DNA of 32,691 bases from positions 1-32,691 of the forward strand of contig JADZDX010000105.1 in assembly GCA_020850835.1 (NCBI GenBank). The letters are read 5' to 3'. The notes beneath the pieces are model-generated. The model worked only from the letters and a program-made list of their open reading frames with translations, ran no database searches and was not told where the DNA came from. Source of the DNA: Fimbriimonadaceae bacterium. Its GTDB lineage: Bacteria; Armatimonadota; Fimbriimonadia; Fimbriimonadales; Fimbriimonadaceae. Positions 16,470-24,459 of this stretch are shown here, in pieces. The translations under genes were made by a program, and so were the position numbers. Position 1 is the first letter of the stretch, and each line of letters starts with the position of its first letter.

Positions 16470-18475
16470 CTCCTCCTTTTCGCTTTGCTCTCCTCACGCT
16501 TGCCTTGGCCAGCGCTGGTGCCCATGCTCAAACACCGTGGAAGACCTTGGTTTGGGTGTCAACGCGAGCTACGGTGGTCTCCGATTCCAACGGTATTCGA
16601 CAAGATCGGTTCTTCATCAATGACCCCGAAATGGATCGCATACGCGAGGCTCTTGACCTATTCGAGAAATCGGCAGAAGCCGAATCGGGTGGTGCATTGG
16701 ACATTCAGATTGACCTGAAAACCGATGCCACCCCCTTCTATCGCTTACCTAGTCAGGCGGTGGATCCGCTGGTCAGTTCCATCCGAACCCGCTTCAATGA
16801 AGCCAGTTTTGAGTCCGACGACAAGTCCTTTCGCGGCCCGTATTCTGGGGTGATGATTGTGGATCCACAGCCAGGCTCTTGGGCGGAAGGCTCTCCCTTA
16901 CGCAAGAAGAATCCGGTCATTTCCATGCGATTCGGGACCCCTGTTGGGTTCCTTTCCCTCCTCCCGACCAATGCAGGCTCGGGAACCGCTGCCGTCGCGG
17001 AGGACTTTCTTGCTCTCTGGCGCGGTGAAGTTGCCTTAAAATCCGGAGTTGAGGGTCGGGTAACAGACTGGAAGACGGTACCGGCACCAGGAAGTGTGTT
17101 CTGGGCAAAGGCTCAGACCGGGACTCCCATCAGTGCGTTCAAGCCACTCGAACCGACGGGACTCGGCTTGTTTGGTGAAATCACCAGAGGCGAGACGGAA
17201 AACGGTCCGGCGATCAAGGTTATCGTCAATTCGGGACCTCGAGAAGGGCAATTTCTATTGCAAGATGGCCTTGGTGTAGACCTCGGGACAACTCCTCTTC
17301 TCGAGTTCTGGATGCGAACGACCGCGATTGACCCACTGGAACTTAGGCTCGGAAACGAGCGAGTGGCGATCGGCTGGTACCCAGGCGCAACCCACTGGGT
17401 TGAACCTACTCGTGATGGGAAGTGGCAGAAGGTCACGGTGGGACTTGGGGCCGGAAAGGTCGATACGATCGTGCTGGCCGTCCCCGATGCCACACGCTCG
17501 CAGGAAAACATGCAGTACGGCGTTCGGGAGTTTGAGATTGCGGGCATACGCTTTATCAAGGGAGATACTCCACTGACGTCGGCAATTCCAGCTGATGAAT
17601 CCCTGCGTATTGCCCTTACTTCGGGATCGGTTGCCGATTGCGAGGCAGCCCTTTCCAATCCGGCAACGAGCGTCAAGTTGGCCGCCCTCTATCGTCTTGC
17701 TGTTGGACCTAACCCTCCTACAATCGAGGGTTTCAAGCGACTGGTGGAATTGAGTAAGAACCCTGACCCCATGGTCGCTGTTTATGCGATCCGCGCGATG
17801 GCGAGAAGCCAAACCCCTGAAGCAGCCGAAGCCTTAAAGTACAACCTCGAGGTAGGCCCCTTTGAGCATAGCCGCTTGGGTGCTGCATGGGCGATGGGCG
17901 AGATCGGCACGGAGGCGACCACCCCCCTTCTCGCGACCATGCTCACAGCTCGCGAATGGCGGAGTCGCCTCGCCGGAATAGAGGCCCTCGCCAAGTTCCC
18001 GACCCGCGAAAACATCATCATCATGTTGGCCATGTTGCCTGATCCTGAACCGGAGAACCGACGGGCCATTTGCCAAGAGGTGGACCTCAAAATGGACCTC
18101 GCGAATCGCCGGCTCCTATTCATGGCGGTCAATGACCCAGTAGAAGAGGTGCGTATCGCAGCCTACCGGAATCTCCTCACCAATGGGCTTGATGAGTTCC
18201 GTGCGGAAGCAATGAAAGGAGTTCGCGAAGAAAGCCCATACGTTCGTAGCGAAGTGCTCCGCGCGATGAGCAACAAGCCCGATGCTGCTTACCGGCGATA
18301 CATTTTGATCGGACTGAGCGACAAGGACCCACGAGTTCGATATGCCGCGATCGAAGCGCTCTGGCAACAGCCGGGCGACATCCGCCGAGAAGAGCTCGAA
18401 AGTGTCCTGCAAGACCCCGATGAGGAAGTTCGCAAGGCCGCCATCGCCCTTGCCAAAGCCCGAGGCATCCAGTGA
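16466..18475 (+). CDS. Secreted HEAT-repeat protein
   Basis: The 669-residue protein starts at GTG 16466, which overlaps the mtnP stop (GTGA). A signal peptide (RFALLTLALASAGAHAQ) indicates export. Residues about 25-365 form a beta-rich region of unknown role, including 'LLEFWMRTTAIDPLELRLGN' and 'GIRFIKGDTPLTS', which resembles a carbohydrate-binding-like jelly roll. From about residue 375 onward there are consecutive HEAT/PBS-lyase-type helical repeats, seen in the recurring 'DPMVAVYAIRAMA', 'EVRIAAYRNLL', 'DPRVRYAAIEALW' and 'DEEVRKAAIALAKARG'. Such repeats scaffold protein contacts. No enzyme motif is visible. It overlaps rpiB by 4 bp. Confidence 0.75.
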   Translation: MTPPFRFALLTLALASAGAHAQTPWKTLVWVSTRATVVSDSNGIRQDRFFINDPEMDRIREALDLFEKSAEAESGGALDIQIDLKTDATPFYRLPSQAVDPLVSSIRTRFNEASFESDDKSFRGPYSGVMIVDPQPGSWAEGSPLRKKNPVISMRFGTPVGFLSLLPTNAGSGTAAVAEDFLALWRGEVALKSGVEGRVTDWKTVPAPGSVFWAKAQTGTPISAFKPLEPTGLGLFGEITRGETENGPAIKVIVNSGPREGQFLLQDGLGVDLGTTPLLEFWMRTTAIDPLELRLGNERVAIGWYPGATHWVEPTRDGKWQKVTVGLGAGKVDTIVLAVPDATRSQENMQYGVREFEIAGIRFIKGDTPLTSAIPADESLRIALTSGSVADCEAALSNPATSVKLAALYRLAVGPNPPTIEGFKRLVELSKNPDPMVAVYAIRAMARSQTPEAAEALKYNLEVGPFEHSRLGAAWAMGEIGTEATTPLLATMLTAREWRSRLAGIEALAKFPTRENIIIMLAMLPDPEPENRRAICQEVDLKMDLANRRLLFMAVNDPVEEVRIAAYRNLLTNGLDEFRAEAMKGVREESPYVRSEVLRAMSNKPDAAYRRYILIGLSDKDPRVRYAAIEALWQQPGDIRREELESVLQDPDEEVRKAAIALAKARGIQ

Positions 18476-18912
18476 GACTAGCTTTTGGAAGTGACCACGC
18501 TGGTTACTCCCTCCGCATTAAGTTGGAAGACTCCTGTCGCAAAGCAGGACATGAAACGCAATCTTATGGGGCCATGAGCGAGGATGCCTTCGACTACCCT
18601 ATCGCGGCGGATCAAGTGTGCCACGCACTTTTGAACGGTCACGCCGATTTGGGGATTGTAATCTGTGGAAGCGGCATAGGCGTTAGTATTCGTGCCAACC
18701 GCTATCGGGGCATCCGTTGTGCGCTCTGCACTTCGGTTGAGTTGGCCCATCTGGCCCGGCTCCACAACCATGCTAATGTCTTGGCTCTGGGACAACGCAC
18801 CACGGAACCGGAGTTAGCCAATCAGATCCTCAGCGAGTTTCTGTTGTCGCAACCTGACGGTGCAGAGCGACATGTACGGCGTATCCAAGAGTTGGATGCC
18901 GATGTCCACTAG
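18472..18912 (+). CDS. rpiB: Ribose-5-phosphate isomerase B
   Basis: RpiB interconverts ribose-5-phosphate and ribulose-5-phosphate in the pentose phosphate pathway. Residues 8-11 (DHAG) and the catalytic Cys65 in 'VICGSGIGVSI' are present, as are 'ANRYRGIRCAL' and 'HNHANVLALGQR'. The phosphate-binding 'ERHVRRI' lies near the C-terminus. At 146 residues the length is typical. The GTG start (MRLAFGSDHAG) is fixed by homology and by its 4-bp overlap with the HEAT gene (GTGA). A sugar-phosphate isomerase of the related LacA/B type is the only serious alternative. Confidence 0.94.
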   Translation: MRLAFGSDHAGYSLRIKLEDSCRKAGHETQSYGAMSEDAFDYPIAADQVCHALLNGHADLGIVICGSGIGVSIRANRYRGIRCALCTSVELAHLARLHNHANVLALGQRTTEPELANQILSEFLLSQPDGAERHVRRIQELDADVH

Positions 18913-18921
18913 GGTACGCAA
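18910..18921 (+). promoter_or_regulatory. Candidate leaderless -10 (TAGGGT-N6-ATG)
   Basis: TAGGGT at 18910-18915, which includes the rpiB stop codon, is followed by six bases and the ATG at 18922. It fits the TANNNT spacing seen at other genes here but is a weak hexamer; GGGT could instead contribute to a weak ribosome site. Confidence 0.25.
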
Positions 18922-19989
18922 ATGAGTCTCACCCACGACCGGGTTCGAGACCACATTTTGCAGTTCGGCTGGAACAGCACATGCTTCCAAGTAGTTAACC
19001 CAGGGATAGTGCATTGGTGGAGCTCCGATGGCTCTGTTCTCATAGGCTATGTCCTTGTTGGGCGCATTGCTGTCGTGGCGGGGGCCCCCATTTGCCTTCT
19101 CGATCACCTTGAGGAAGGCATCGGCGAATGGGAAGCCTTTGTAGTATCTCAAGGCTGGGACACCTGCTATTTTGGAGCGGAAGAAAGACTTCAAGGACTC
19201 CTCACGAGTTTAGGTGGTTACACTTCAATTATCCTTGGGAGTCAACCGGAATGGACACCTGAGTCCTTTACGAAGCGCATTCAAGAAACAAAGTCCCTTC
19301 GTGCCCAAGTAAGCCGGGCCAGAAATCACGGCGTCACCGTTTGTGAATGGGAAGTCGAGCATGCGGAGTCACACCCAGCCCTACAGGGTGTGCTAGCAGA
19401 GTGGCTATCCGAGCGGGGATTACCGACCCTTGGATTTCTTGTCGAGCCAAACACTCTCGATAGCCTGAAGGGGCGGCGGATCTTCGTGGCGGAGCGAGAT
19501 GGCGCCCCCGTTGCTTTTACGACCCTTTGCCCAGCGACGGGCCGTGAAGGGTGGTTGACGGAGCAATTTATCCGTTCAAGTCGGGCACCCAACGGAACGG
19601 TTGAGGCCCTTCTTAACCTTGCTGCTCGCACGGTAGCCGAAAGCGGAGACAAGTTCTTCACGATGGGAATCGTGCCCCTGCTAGTTGGACAAGGGGTGCT
19701 TCATCACGATCCTCGATGGTTGGCCCTTCTACGCGCATGGGCCAAGGCGCATTACCGCCGGTTCTATAATTTTCGAGGGCTTATGGAGTTCAAGAGCAAG
19801 TTCCGGCCCGATCGCTGGACCCCGGTCCTGGTCGTGGTTCGAGGACCACGATTTCGATGGCGACACCTCCGGGCCGTAGCGAGAGCCTTCACCAAAGTTG
19901 AGCCAGAGGTAGCCCTTGTCCAAGGCATTATCCGGGCGGGCAAGAAAGAACTACACGCAGCCGTATCAAAGCTCAAAAAACGTTGGTGA
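18922..19989 (+). CDS. DUF2156 / phosphatidylglycerol lysyltransferase C-terminal-like protein
   Basis: The 355-residue protein matches the soluble catalytic half of MprF-type lysyl-phosphatidylglycerol synthases, a tandem GNAT-like fold that transfers an amino acid from aminoacyl-tRNA. Landmarks are 'VLIGYVLVGRIAVVAGAPIC' near the start, 'LRAQVSRARNHGVTVCEW', 'WLSERGLPTLGFLV', 'RRIFVAERDGAPVAFTTL' and 'FYNFRGLMEFKSKFRPDRW' at the end, the last being very typical. The N-terminal membrane flippase of MprF is absent, so the protein should be cytoplasmic. Stand-alone members are common and mostly uncharacterised, so lysyl transfer is not certain. It follows rpiB by 9 bp, and a 70-bp gap separates it from the S41 pair. 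Confidence 0.8.
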   Translation: MSLTHDRVRDHILQFGWNSTCFQVVNPGIVHWWSSDGSVLIGYVLVGRIAVVAGAPICLLDHLEEGIGEWEAFVVSQGWDTCYFGAEERLQGLLTSLGGYTSIILGSQPEWTPESFTKRIQETKSLRAQVSRARNHGVTVCEWEVEHAESHPALQGVLAEWLSERGLPTLGFLVEPNTLDSLKGRRIFVAERDGAPVAFTTLCPATGREGWLTEQFIRSSRAPNGTVEALLNLAARTVAESGDKFFTMGIVPLLVGQGVLHHDPRWLALLRAWAKAHYRRFYNFRGLMEFKSKFRPDRWTPVLVVVRGPRFRWRHLRAVARAFTKVEPEVALVQGIIRAGKKELHAAVSKLKKRW

Positions 19990-20059
19990 TTGCCATTCGT
20001 CCCTAGCCTGTGGAACAGAGAGTGGGACACGATTGTATTATAGAGAGTAGTAAAGTTTC

Positions 20060-21319
20060 ATGAAGATTTGGCCGTTCATCGTTGGAGCATTGGTGCTTGG
20101 TGCCGGATTCGGAGGTACCCAAGTTCGTAGGAAACTGGAAATGGGGCCGCCAGTACAGGACACTCTGACCGCCACAACCGATCAGAAGAAACTCCTAGCC
20201 TCCACGACCAACGTTCCCAGTTCGAATGAGTCGGACTTCTTCTACGAGCTACTGACGGTAATCAAGCAGAACTACGTTGAACCGGTTGACGACGAGCAGA
20301 AGCTCTCGCTTGGAGCAGTCCGTGGAATGGTGAACAGCCTCGCGGATCCCAATGTCCAGTACTTAAACGACAAGCAATTCCCTGCCTTCGAACGAGCCAT
20401 GAAAGGCGAGTTTGAGGGGATAGGGGTAGAGCTAAGGTTGGTCTACGACAAGGACCAACTGCAGAAGTTTCACGCCGCTCAAGATAAGCTTGCAGATTGG
20501 AACGCCAATGGCCGCAAGGATGTGGATGGGAAGCTGGAAGAGCTACCCTCAATGGAAAGTGGGGGGCTAATTCCGGATGTCGTCGTCTCCTCTGTCATGC
20601 CAGGTTCGCCCGCCGAGAAAGCTGGCTTGAAGCCCGGCGATCTGATTGATGGCGTTGACGGAAAGTGGTCTATCAGCCGAAGCGAAGTCCTCGAACTAAA
20701 CCGGGCCTTTGACCGAATGCGCCTCGGTAGCACAGAGCGAGATGCCTATCTGAAGCTACGCGAGAAATACATCAAGCGATCCGATAATGCGATTCCGGCA
20801 GCGCGCCTTATTGAAAGGCTCACCGCCGGCACGGAAGGATCGGTCAAGCTTGTTTGGAGGTCAGCCGGCAAGCCGCCCCAGACCGCCACGGTTGCTAAAG
20901 CTCTCACTACCGTCAAACCGCTGATTGGAGACAGGTTGATTTTCATGAAGGGAGTGGCCGATGAGGTAAGCGGCAAAACAGTCTTTGACCTTCGTGGAAG
21001 CGGCTTCGGCGACTTCTCGGCCATGAAAGAGGCTCTCAGCAAGCTCTTGCCCACGGGAGACTATGGACGTCTTTCGAAGGAGAACAAGCCGTTTCACGTC
21101 GAGGGTTCGGGGAGCTTGGCGCCGCCCCTAACACTGCGCGTGGATTCCACGACCACCGGGGCGGCTCGATTCTTTGCGGCTGTTCTAAAGTCGGCCGGAA
21201 GGGCGAAATTGGATGGGGACCTTGGCCCAGATCCCATTCTCGCGTATGACACCATCACGGTTCAAGGCGGTACGGCCTACATTCTGCCCACGGCCATCTA
21301 CACAGGAGACACCAAGTGA
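20060..21319 (+). CDS. S41 (CtpA-like) family protein, predicted catalytically dead
   Basis: The 419-residue exported or membrane-anchored protein has an N-terminal hydrophobic segment (IWPFIVGALVLGAGFGG), a helical cap ('YELLTVIKQNYVEPVDDE', 'GAVRGMVNSLADPNVQYL') and a PDZ domain ('VVVSSVMPGSPAEKAGLKPG'). The layout is that of C-terminal processing peptidases. The protease core, however, reads 'DSTTTGAARFFAAVLKSAGR'. Aligned with its neighbour, the catalytic Ser is Gly367 and the catalytic Lys position, in 'GDLGPDP', is Pro. It is probably a regulatory or scaffold pseudo-protease. The PDZ carries a long insertion with charged helices ('ERDAYLKLREKYIKRS'). A TATTAT at 20036-20041 could be its -10. 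The stop overlaps the GTG of the next gene. Confidence 0.78.
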   Translation: MKIWPFIVGALVLGAGFGGTQVRRKLEMGPPVQDTLTATTDQKKLLASTTNVPSSNESDFFYELLTVIKQNYVEPVDDEQKLSLGAVRGMVNSLADPNVQYLNDKQFPAFERAMKGEFEGIGVELRLVYDKDQLQKFHAAQDKLADWNANGRKDVDGKLEELPSMESGGLIPDVVVSSVMPGSPAEKAGLKPGDLIDGVDGKWSISRSEVLELNRAFDRMRLGSTERDAYLKLREKYIKRSDNAIPAARLIERLTAGTEGSVKLVWRSAGKPPQTATVAKALTTVKPLIGDRLIFMKGVADEVSGKTVFDLRGSGFGDFSAMKEALSKLLPTGDYGRLSKENKPFHVEGSGSLAPPLTLRVDSTTTGAARFFAAVLKSAGRAKLDGDLGPDPILAYDTITVQGGTAYILPTAIYTGDTK

Positions 21320-22578
21320 AGGGAATGAAAGTATTCGCCAGTTTCGTAGCGGTCGCCGCGGCCTTCGCCGTCGGCTTCACGTGGACAGACATTCGGGCTG
21401 GCGTTAAGCCTGACCTCTCGAGGTTCAAGCCCAAGGACAAGAACTCCACACCAGCGCTAACGCCTACGCAACTTTTCACAACGGAGTACCGGCGAATTCA
21501 GGCTCTCTACTACAAACCAATCAACTCGAACCAACTCTTGTACGCGGGGATGGATGGCATGCTTTCCGCTCTGGGCGATCCGCATACGCAGTTCTTTGAG
21601 CCGTACGTTAACGAAGAATTCGCCCGGTCTACGGCTGGCCAAATGTCCTTTGGTGGCATTGGTGCCCGGCTATCGCCGGACCCTCTTGGCGTGAAAGTGA
21701 TTCAAGTTTTCCGCAATGGCCCGGCTTACAAGGCAGGACTAAAGGGCGGAGACATCATTACTGCGGTTGATGAGCATGTCGTTGCGGGCGAAACCTCAGA
21801 TGAGATTGTCGGGCGGATCAAAGGCAAGATTGGCTCAATTGTAAAAATCCGCACATTTCGCGCTGGAACGGATACGGTCAACTTTAACATTAGTCGCGGA
21901 CGTATCATTCCACCAAGTGCCGACGGAAACATGATTGACGGCACGAACATCGGATACTTACTGGTGACAGGATTCGAGCAACCCACTCCCGATCAGTTTT
22001 TCGCCACGATCAAGGAACTAGAGCGAAGTAAGCCACAAGGGCTAGTAATTGACCTAAGGGACAATGGGGGCGGCCTTCTCTCGTCCGCCGTTGATATGCT
22101 GGCTCGATTCGTTGAGTTCAAGACCGTGGTAACAATGAAGGGGCGCGGAGAACGTGTCGAAACCGTGCGTACGCCGGGAGGCCTCTTGCATACCTTCACG
22201 TACCCAATCGTGATCTTGGTGAACGAGCGTTCGGCCAGTGCCGCCGAAATCTTCTCCGGGGTAATGCGGGACTATAAGCTCGCCACCCTAGTCGGAGAGC
22301 ACACTTACGGCAAGGCTTCTGTTCAGAATGTTATTCCGCTGCCTGATCGCACCTCGGCAAAGATAACGATTGCCCACTATGGGTTACCGAGCGGAACCGC
22401 GATTGCGCGAAAAGTGGACGAAGACGGGACCTACATTAGCGGTGGAATCAAGCCCGATGTGGAAGTCAAGCTCAGTACCGATCCCAATGTGGCTCTTGGC
22501 AACCTGAAGACGGACAATCAACTACAAAAGGCAGTCGAGATCATCCTTCAGAAGAACCCAAAGGCCCATAAGAACTGA
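21316..22578 (+). CDS. ctpA: C-terminal processing peptidase (S41, CtpA-like)
   Basis: This is a PDZ-containing serine protease that trims or degrades exported proteins in the periplasm. A signal anchor (VFASFVAVAAAFAVGF) is followed by 'MDGMLSALGDPHTQFFEP', the cap motif, and a PDZ domain ('VIQVFRNGPAYKAGLKGGDI'). The protease core has 'LVIDLRDNGGGLLSSAV', catalytic Ser308 in 'NERSASAAEIFSG' and catalytic Lys333 in 'HTYGKASVQNV', the 25-residue Ser-Lys spacing seen in the D1 protease. The GTG at 21316 overlaps the previous stop and has AGGAG 7 nt upstream, so I prefer it to the ATG at 21325. The active protease likely pairs with the degenerate upstream copy. It converges on the phosphatase gene. 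Confidence 0.9.
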   Translation: MKGMKVFASFVAVAAAFAVGFTWTDIRAGVKPDLSRFKPKDKNSTPALTPTQLFTTEYRRIQALYYKPINSNQLLYAGMDGMLSALGDPHTQFFEPYVNEEFARSTAGQMSFGGIGARLSPDPLGVKVIQVFRNGPAYKAGLKGGDIITAVDEHVVAGETSDEIVGRIKGKIGSIVKIRTFRAGTDTVNFNISRGRIIPPSADGNMIDGTNIGYLLVTGFEQPTPDQFFATIKELERSKPQGLVIDLRDNGGGLLSSAVDMLARFVEFKTVVTMKGRGERVETVRTPGGLLHTFTYPIVILVNERSASAAEIFSGVMRDYKLATLVGEHTYGKASVQNVIPLPDRTSAKITIAHYGLPSGTAIARKVDEDGTYISGGIKPDVEVKLSTDPNVALGNLKTDNQLQKAVEIILQKNPKAHKN

Positions 22579-22586
22579 CCGAGGCT

Positions 22587-24185
22587 TTACCTTAGCGCTC
22601 CGGGCAAGACACGACCCACGTTCCCACTCGGGGCGACGATTTTGAGCAATCGGCTCAGGGTTGGAGCGATGTCGTTGACAAACACTTGCTCATGCCTGAC
22701 TCCCGGCTGGATCCCAAATCCGGCCAGGATGATTGGCACATAGCCATCGTACTCCCAGACGGACCCATGCCCAGTTCCGCGACCAGTGCCAAAGTACGTG
22801 CCCGGTGCATTGATCACGAAGACATCCCCCGACATCTGAGGATTGAATCCGTTCGCCACTCGTTGAGCCCACGGCGTCTTAGGCAAGTTACCGCTCGCAA
22901 CTTGGGTTCGCGTCACCACGGCGAAGATGCCGGGCAAGCCTTGTATCGCCCTCCCCGCAGACTTCTCGACCTCCTCGGGATCCAATTTCTTTGCCGTCAC
23001 CGTGGCTTGGTTGAGGAATATGTTGGGAATATCAACGGCCTGAACCCAATCGCCTGCCCCATACTTTGCATCCAGCGCCACCTCCACCGCACCATTCAGA
23101 TCGGACGTTTTGATCCGTGCCGCATTGATCTTGTAGTCATTGGCCATCTCCTCAATGATGGGAATGACGCCATGGTCCGCGGTTAGAGCAATAGTCGTGT
23201 TTTTCAGCCCGATTGACCGGTCAATATAGTTGAATAGGTCGCTGAGAAGCCGATCGGTATGAACGGTGATATCCAGAACTTCCGGGCTATTGGGGCCATA
23301 GGCATGCCCAATATAGTCATTCGTCGCAAGATTGACCGTTAGGACATCAGGCACTTCGTCACTTCCTAAGCCTTCCCGTTCTATCGCCATTTTCACCGTG
23401 TCAAACACGAACTTTTGACCAAAGGGGCTAGTGGTCCAGTCGCCAATGGTCTTGAGCAGATGGCTAAATACGGGCTCAGGCGAATCTTGCTGGAACGGCG
23501 GCTTCCGGGCTAGATCGTATTCCGCAACGGGGAGAAGAGGGTTCCAGACTTGGTTCAGCTCCGAAGCGGGACGTTTCTTGGCATTGAGATCGGTCACCCA
23601 AGCCGGCAGGCGAGAGTTATAAAATGTGCTCGTCACCCAGTTGGAGGTTCCTCCATCGAACCAGATCACTTGGTCGGCCGCGTGCCCGGCCAATAGGATT
23701 GACGCGCGATCCTTAAAGCTAATGCTAACCACCTTGGCACGACCATTCGTTGCCATCTTGAGTTCGTCGCCAACCGTCGTAACGAGCAGGTTCTTCGGGC
23801 TCATCGGCTTGCTGTTCCCACCGACGGTGCTTGCATCAGAATCTTGGACGCAATAGACCGTCTTGCCGGTCTTTCGGTCGTACCAATCATTGCCAATGAT
23901 GCCGGTGAGACCGGGAACGCTGCCCGTCATGATCGTCGCATGCCCCACCCCCGTTTCGGTGGGAATGTGGTTGTAATGGGCATCATCGTAGTAAGCCCCC
24001 CTTTCTGTGAGGTACCTAAACCCTCCAATCTTGCCCCCACGCTGCGCGGGCAGGAAATGCTCAATGAAGCGAACCGGATAATCCCCTCGAAACTGGTCAA
24101 TACTTATTACCAGGACCAGCTTCGGACGATGGGTTTCCGGGGCCGGCTGACTCAGGATGAGGGCGCCAATCGCGATGGGCAACAT
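22587..24185 (-). CDS. PafA-like alkaline phosphatase / nucleotide pyrophosphatase family protein
   Basis: The 532-residue exported zinc hydrolase of the alkaline-phosphatase superfamily has a short signal sequence (MLPIAIGALILSQPAP). 'LVISIDQFRGDY' carries the first zinc-binding Asp (D30). 'PTETGVGHATIMTGS' (residues 75-89) carries the catalytic Thr and is typical of PafA-type monoesterases. 'ALTADHGVIPI' and 'GTGHGSVWEYDGYVPIILAG' provide later metal ligands. 'ATNDYIGHAYGP' contains further metal-ligand residues. The phosphate-monoester preference is inferred from the PafA-like motif; phosphodiesterase activity is possible. The gene is divergent from tRNA-Val and ends 8 bp from ctpA, tail to tail. 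Confidence 0.86.
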   Translation of the reverse strand: MLPIAIGALILSQPAPETHRPKLVLVISIDQFRGDYPVRFIEHFLPAQRGGKIGGFRYLTERGAYYDDAHYNHIPTETGVGHATIMTGSVPGLTGIIGNDWYDRKTGKTVYCVQDSDASTVGGNSKPMSPKNLLVTTVGDELKMATNGRAKVVSISFKDRASILLAGHAADQVIWFDGGTSNWVTSTFYNSRLPAWVTDLNAKKRPASELNQVWNPLLPVAEYDLARKPPFQQDSPEPVFSHLLKTIGDWTTSPFGQKFVFDTVKMAIEREGLGSDEVPDVLTVNLATNDYIGHAYGPNSPEVLDITVHTDRLLSDLFNYIDRSIGLKNTTIALTADHGVIPIIEEMANDYKINAARIKTSDLNGAVEVALDAKYGAGDWVQAVDIPNIFLNQATVTAKKLDPEEVEKSAGRAIQGLPGIFAVVTRTQVASGNLPKTPWAQRVANGFNPQMSGDVFVINAPGTYFGTGRGTGHGSVWEYDGYVPIILAGFGIQPGVRHEQVFVNDIAPTLSRLLKIVAPSGNVGRVLPGALR

Positions 24186-24197
24186 GACGTGATCTTA
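24186..24197 (-). promoter_or_regulatory. Candidate leaderless -10 (TAAGAT-N6-ATG)
   Basis: On the minus strand TAAGAT at 24197-24192 is followed by six bases and the phosphatase ATG at 24185. No Shine-Dalgarno sequence fits in the remaining space. No strong -35 was found. Confidence 0.45.
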
Positions 24198-24245
24198 CCA
24201 TCGGCCTTTCTGGGTAACGGATGAGCCCATCGCTTTGGCTAGTGT

Positions 24246-24251
24246 CATAAT
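24246..24251 (+). promoter_or_regulatory. Candidate -10 of tRNA-Val (CATAAT)
   Basis: CATAAT ends 9 bp before the first base of tRNA-Val. A -35 partner is not obvious. Confidence 0.3.
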
Positions 24252-24260
24252 GAGACTCTT

Positions 24261-24335
24261 GGTCGGTTAGCTCAGTGGTAGAGCACTTCGTTCACACCGA
24301 AGGGGTCGTAGGTTCAAATCCTATACCGACCACCA
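24261..24335 (+). tRNA. tRNA-Val (anticodon CAC), integration target
   Basis: A complete cloverleaf is visible. The acceptor strand GGTCGGT (24261-24267) pairs with ACCGACC (24325-24331). The D arm contains AGCTCAGTGGTAGAGC. The anticodon stem CTTCG/CGAAG encloses the loop TTCACAC, giving anticodon CAC. The T arm contains AGGTTCAAATCCT. The discriminator A (24332) and the CCA tail (24333-24335) are encoded. The 3' half from 24287 recurs at 26930-26978, marking this gene as the left boundary of an integrated element. Confidence 0.95.
24287..24335 (+). repeat. Left att-like repeat (tRNA-Val 3' half)
   Basis: This copy is functional tRNA sequence, from within the anticodon stem to the CCA end. 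It is the partner of 26930-26978, with 46 of 49 bases identical. In the usual model it is the element-borne copy that restores the tRNA. Confidence 0.85.
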
Positions 24336-24447
24336 GTTTTTAGGTTCAACGCTTCCCATCCTGGATGAGAGACTTGCCAAAGTGCTTTATCACGTTTGGG
24401 CATTTTGAAATCTCTAGATTTCTAGGAACTTCCCAGCAAACTTGCAT

Positions 24448-24459
24448 TATACTCAGGGT
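24448..24459 (+). promoter_or_regulatory. Candidate leaderless -10 (TATACT-N6-ATG)
   Basis: TATACT at 24448-24453 is followed by CAGGGT and the ATG at 24460. This decides the start of the element's large gene in favour of the ATG over the TTG at 24442, which would lie upstream of the transcription start. The -35 region is weak. Confidence 0.45.
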
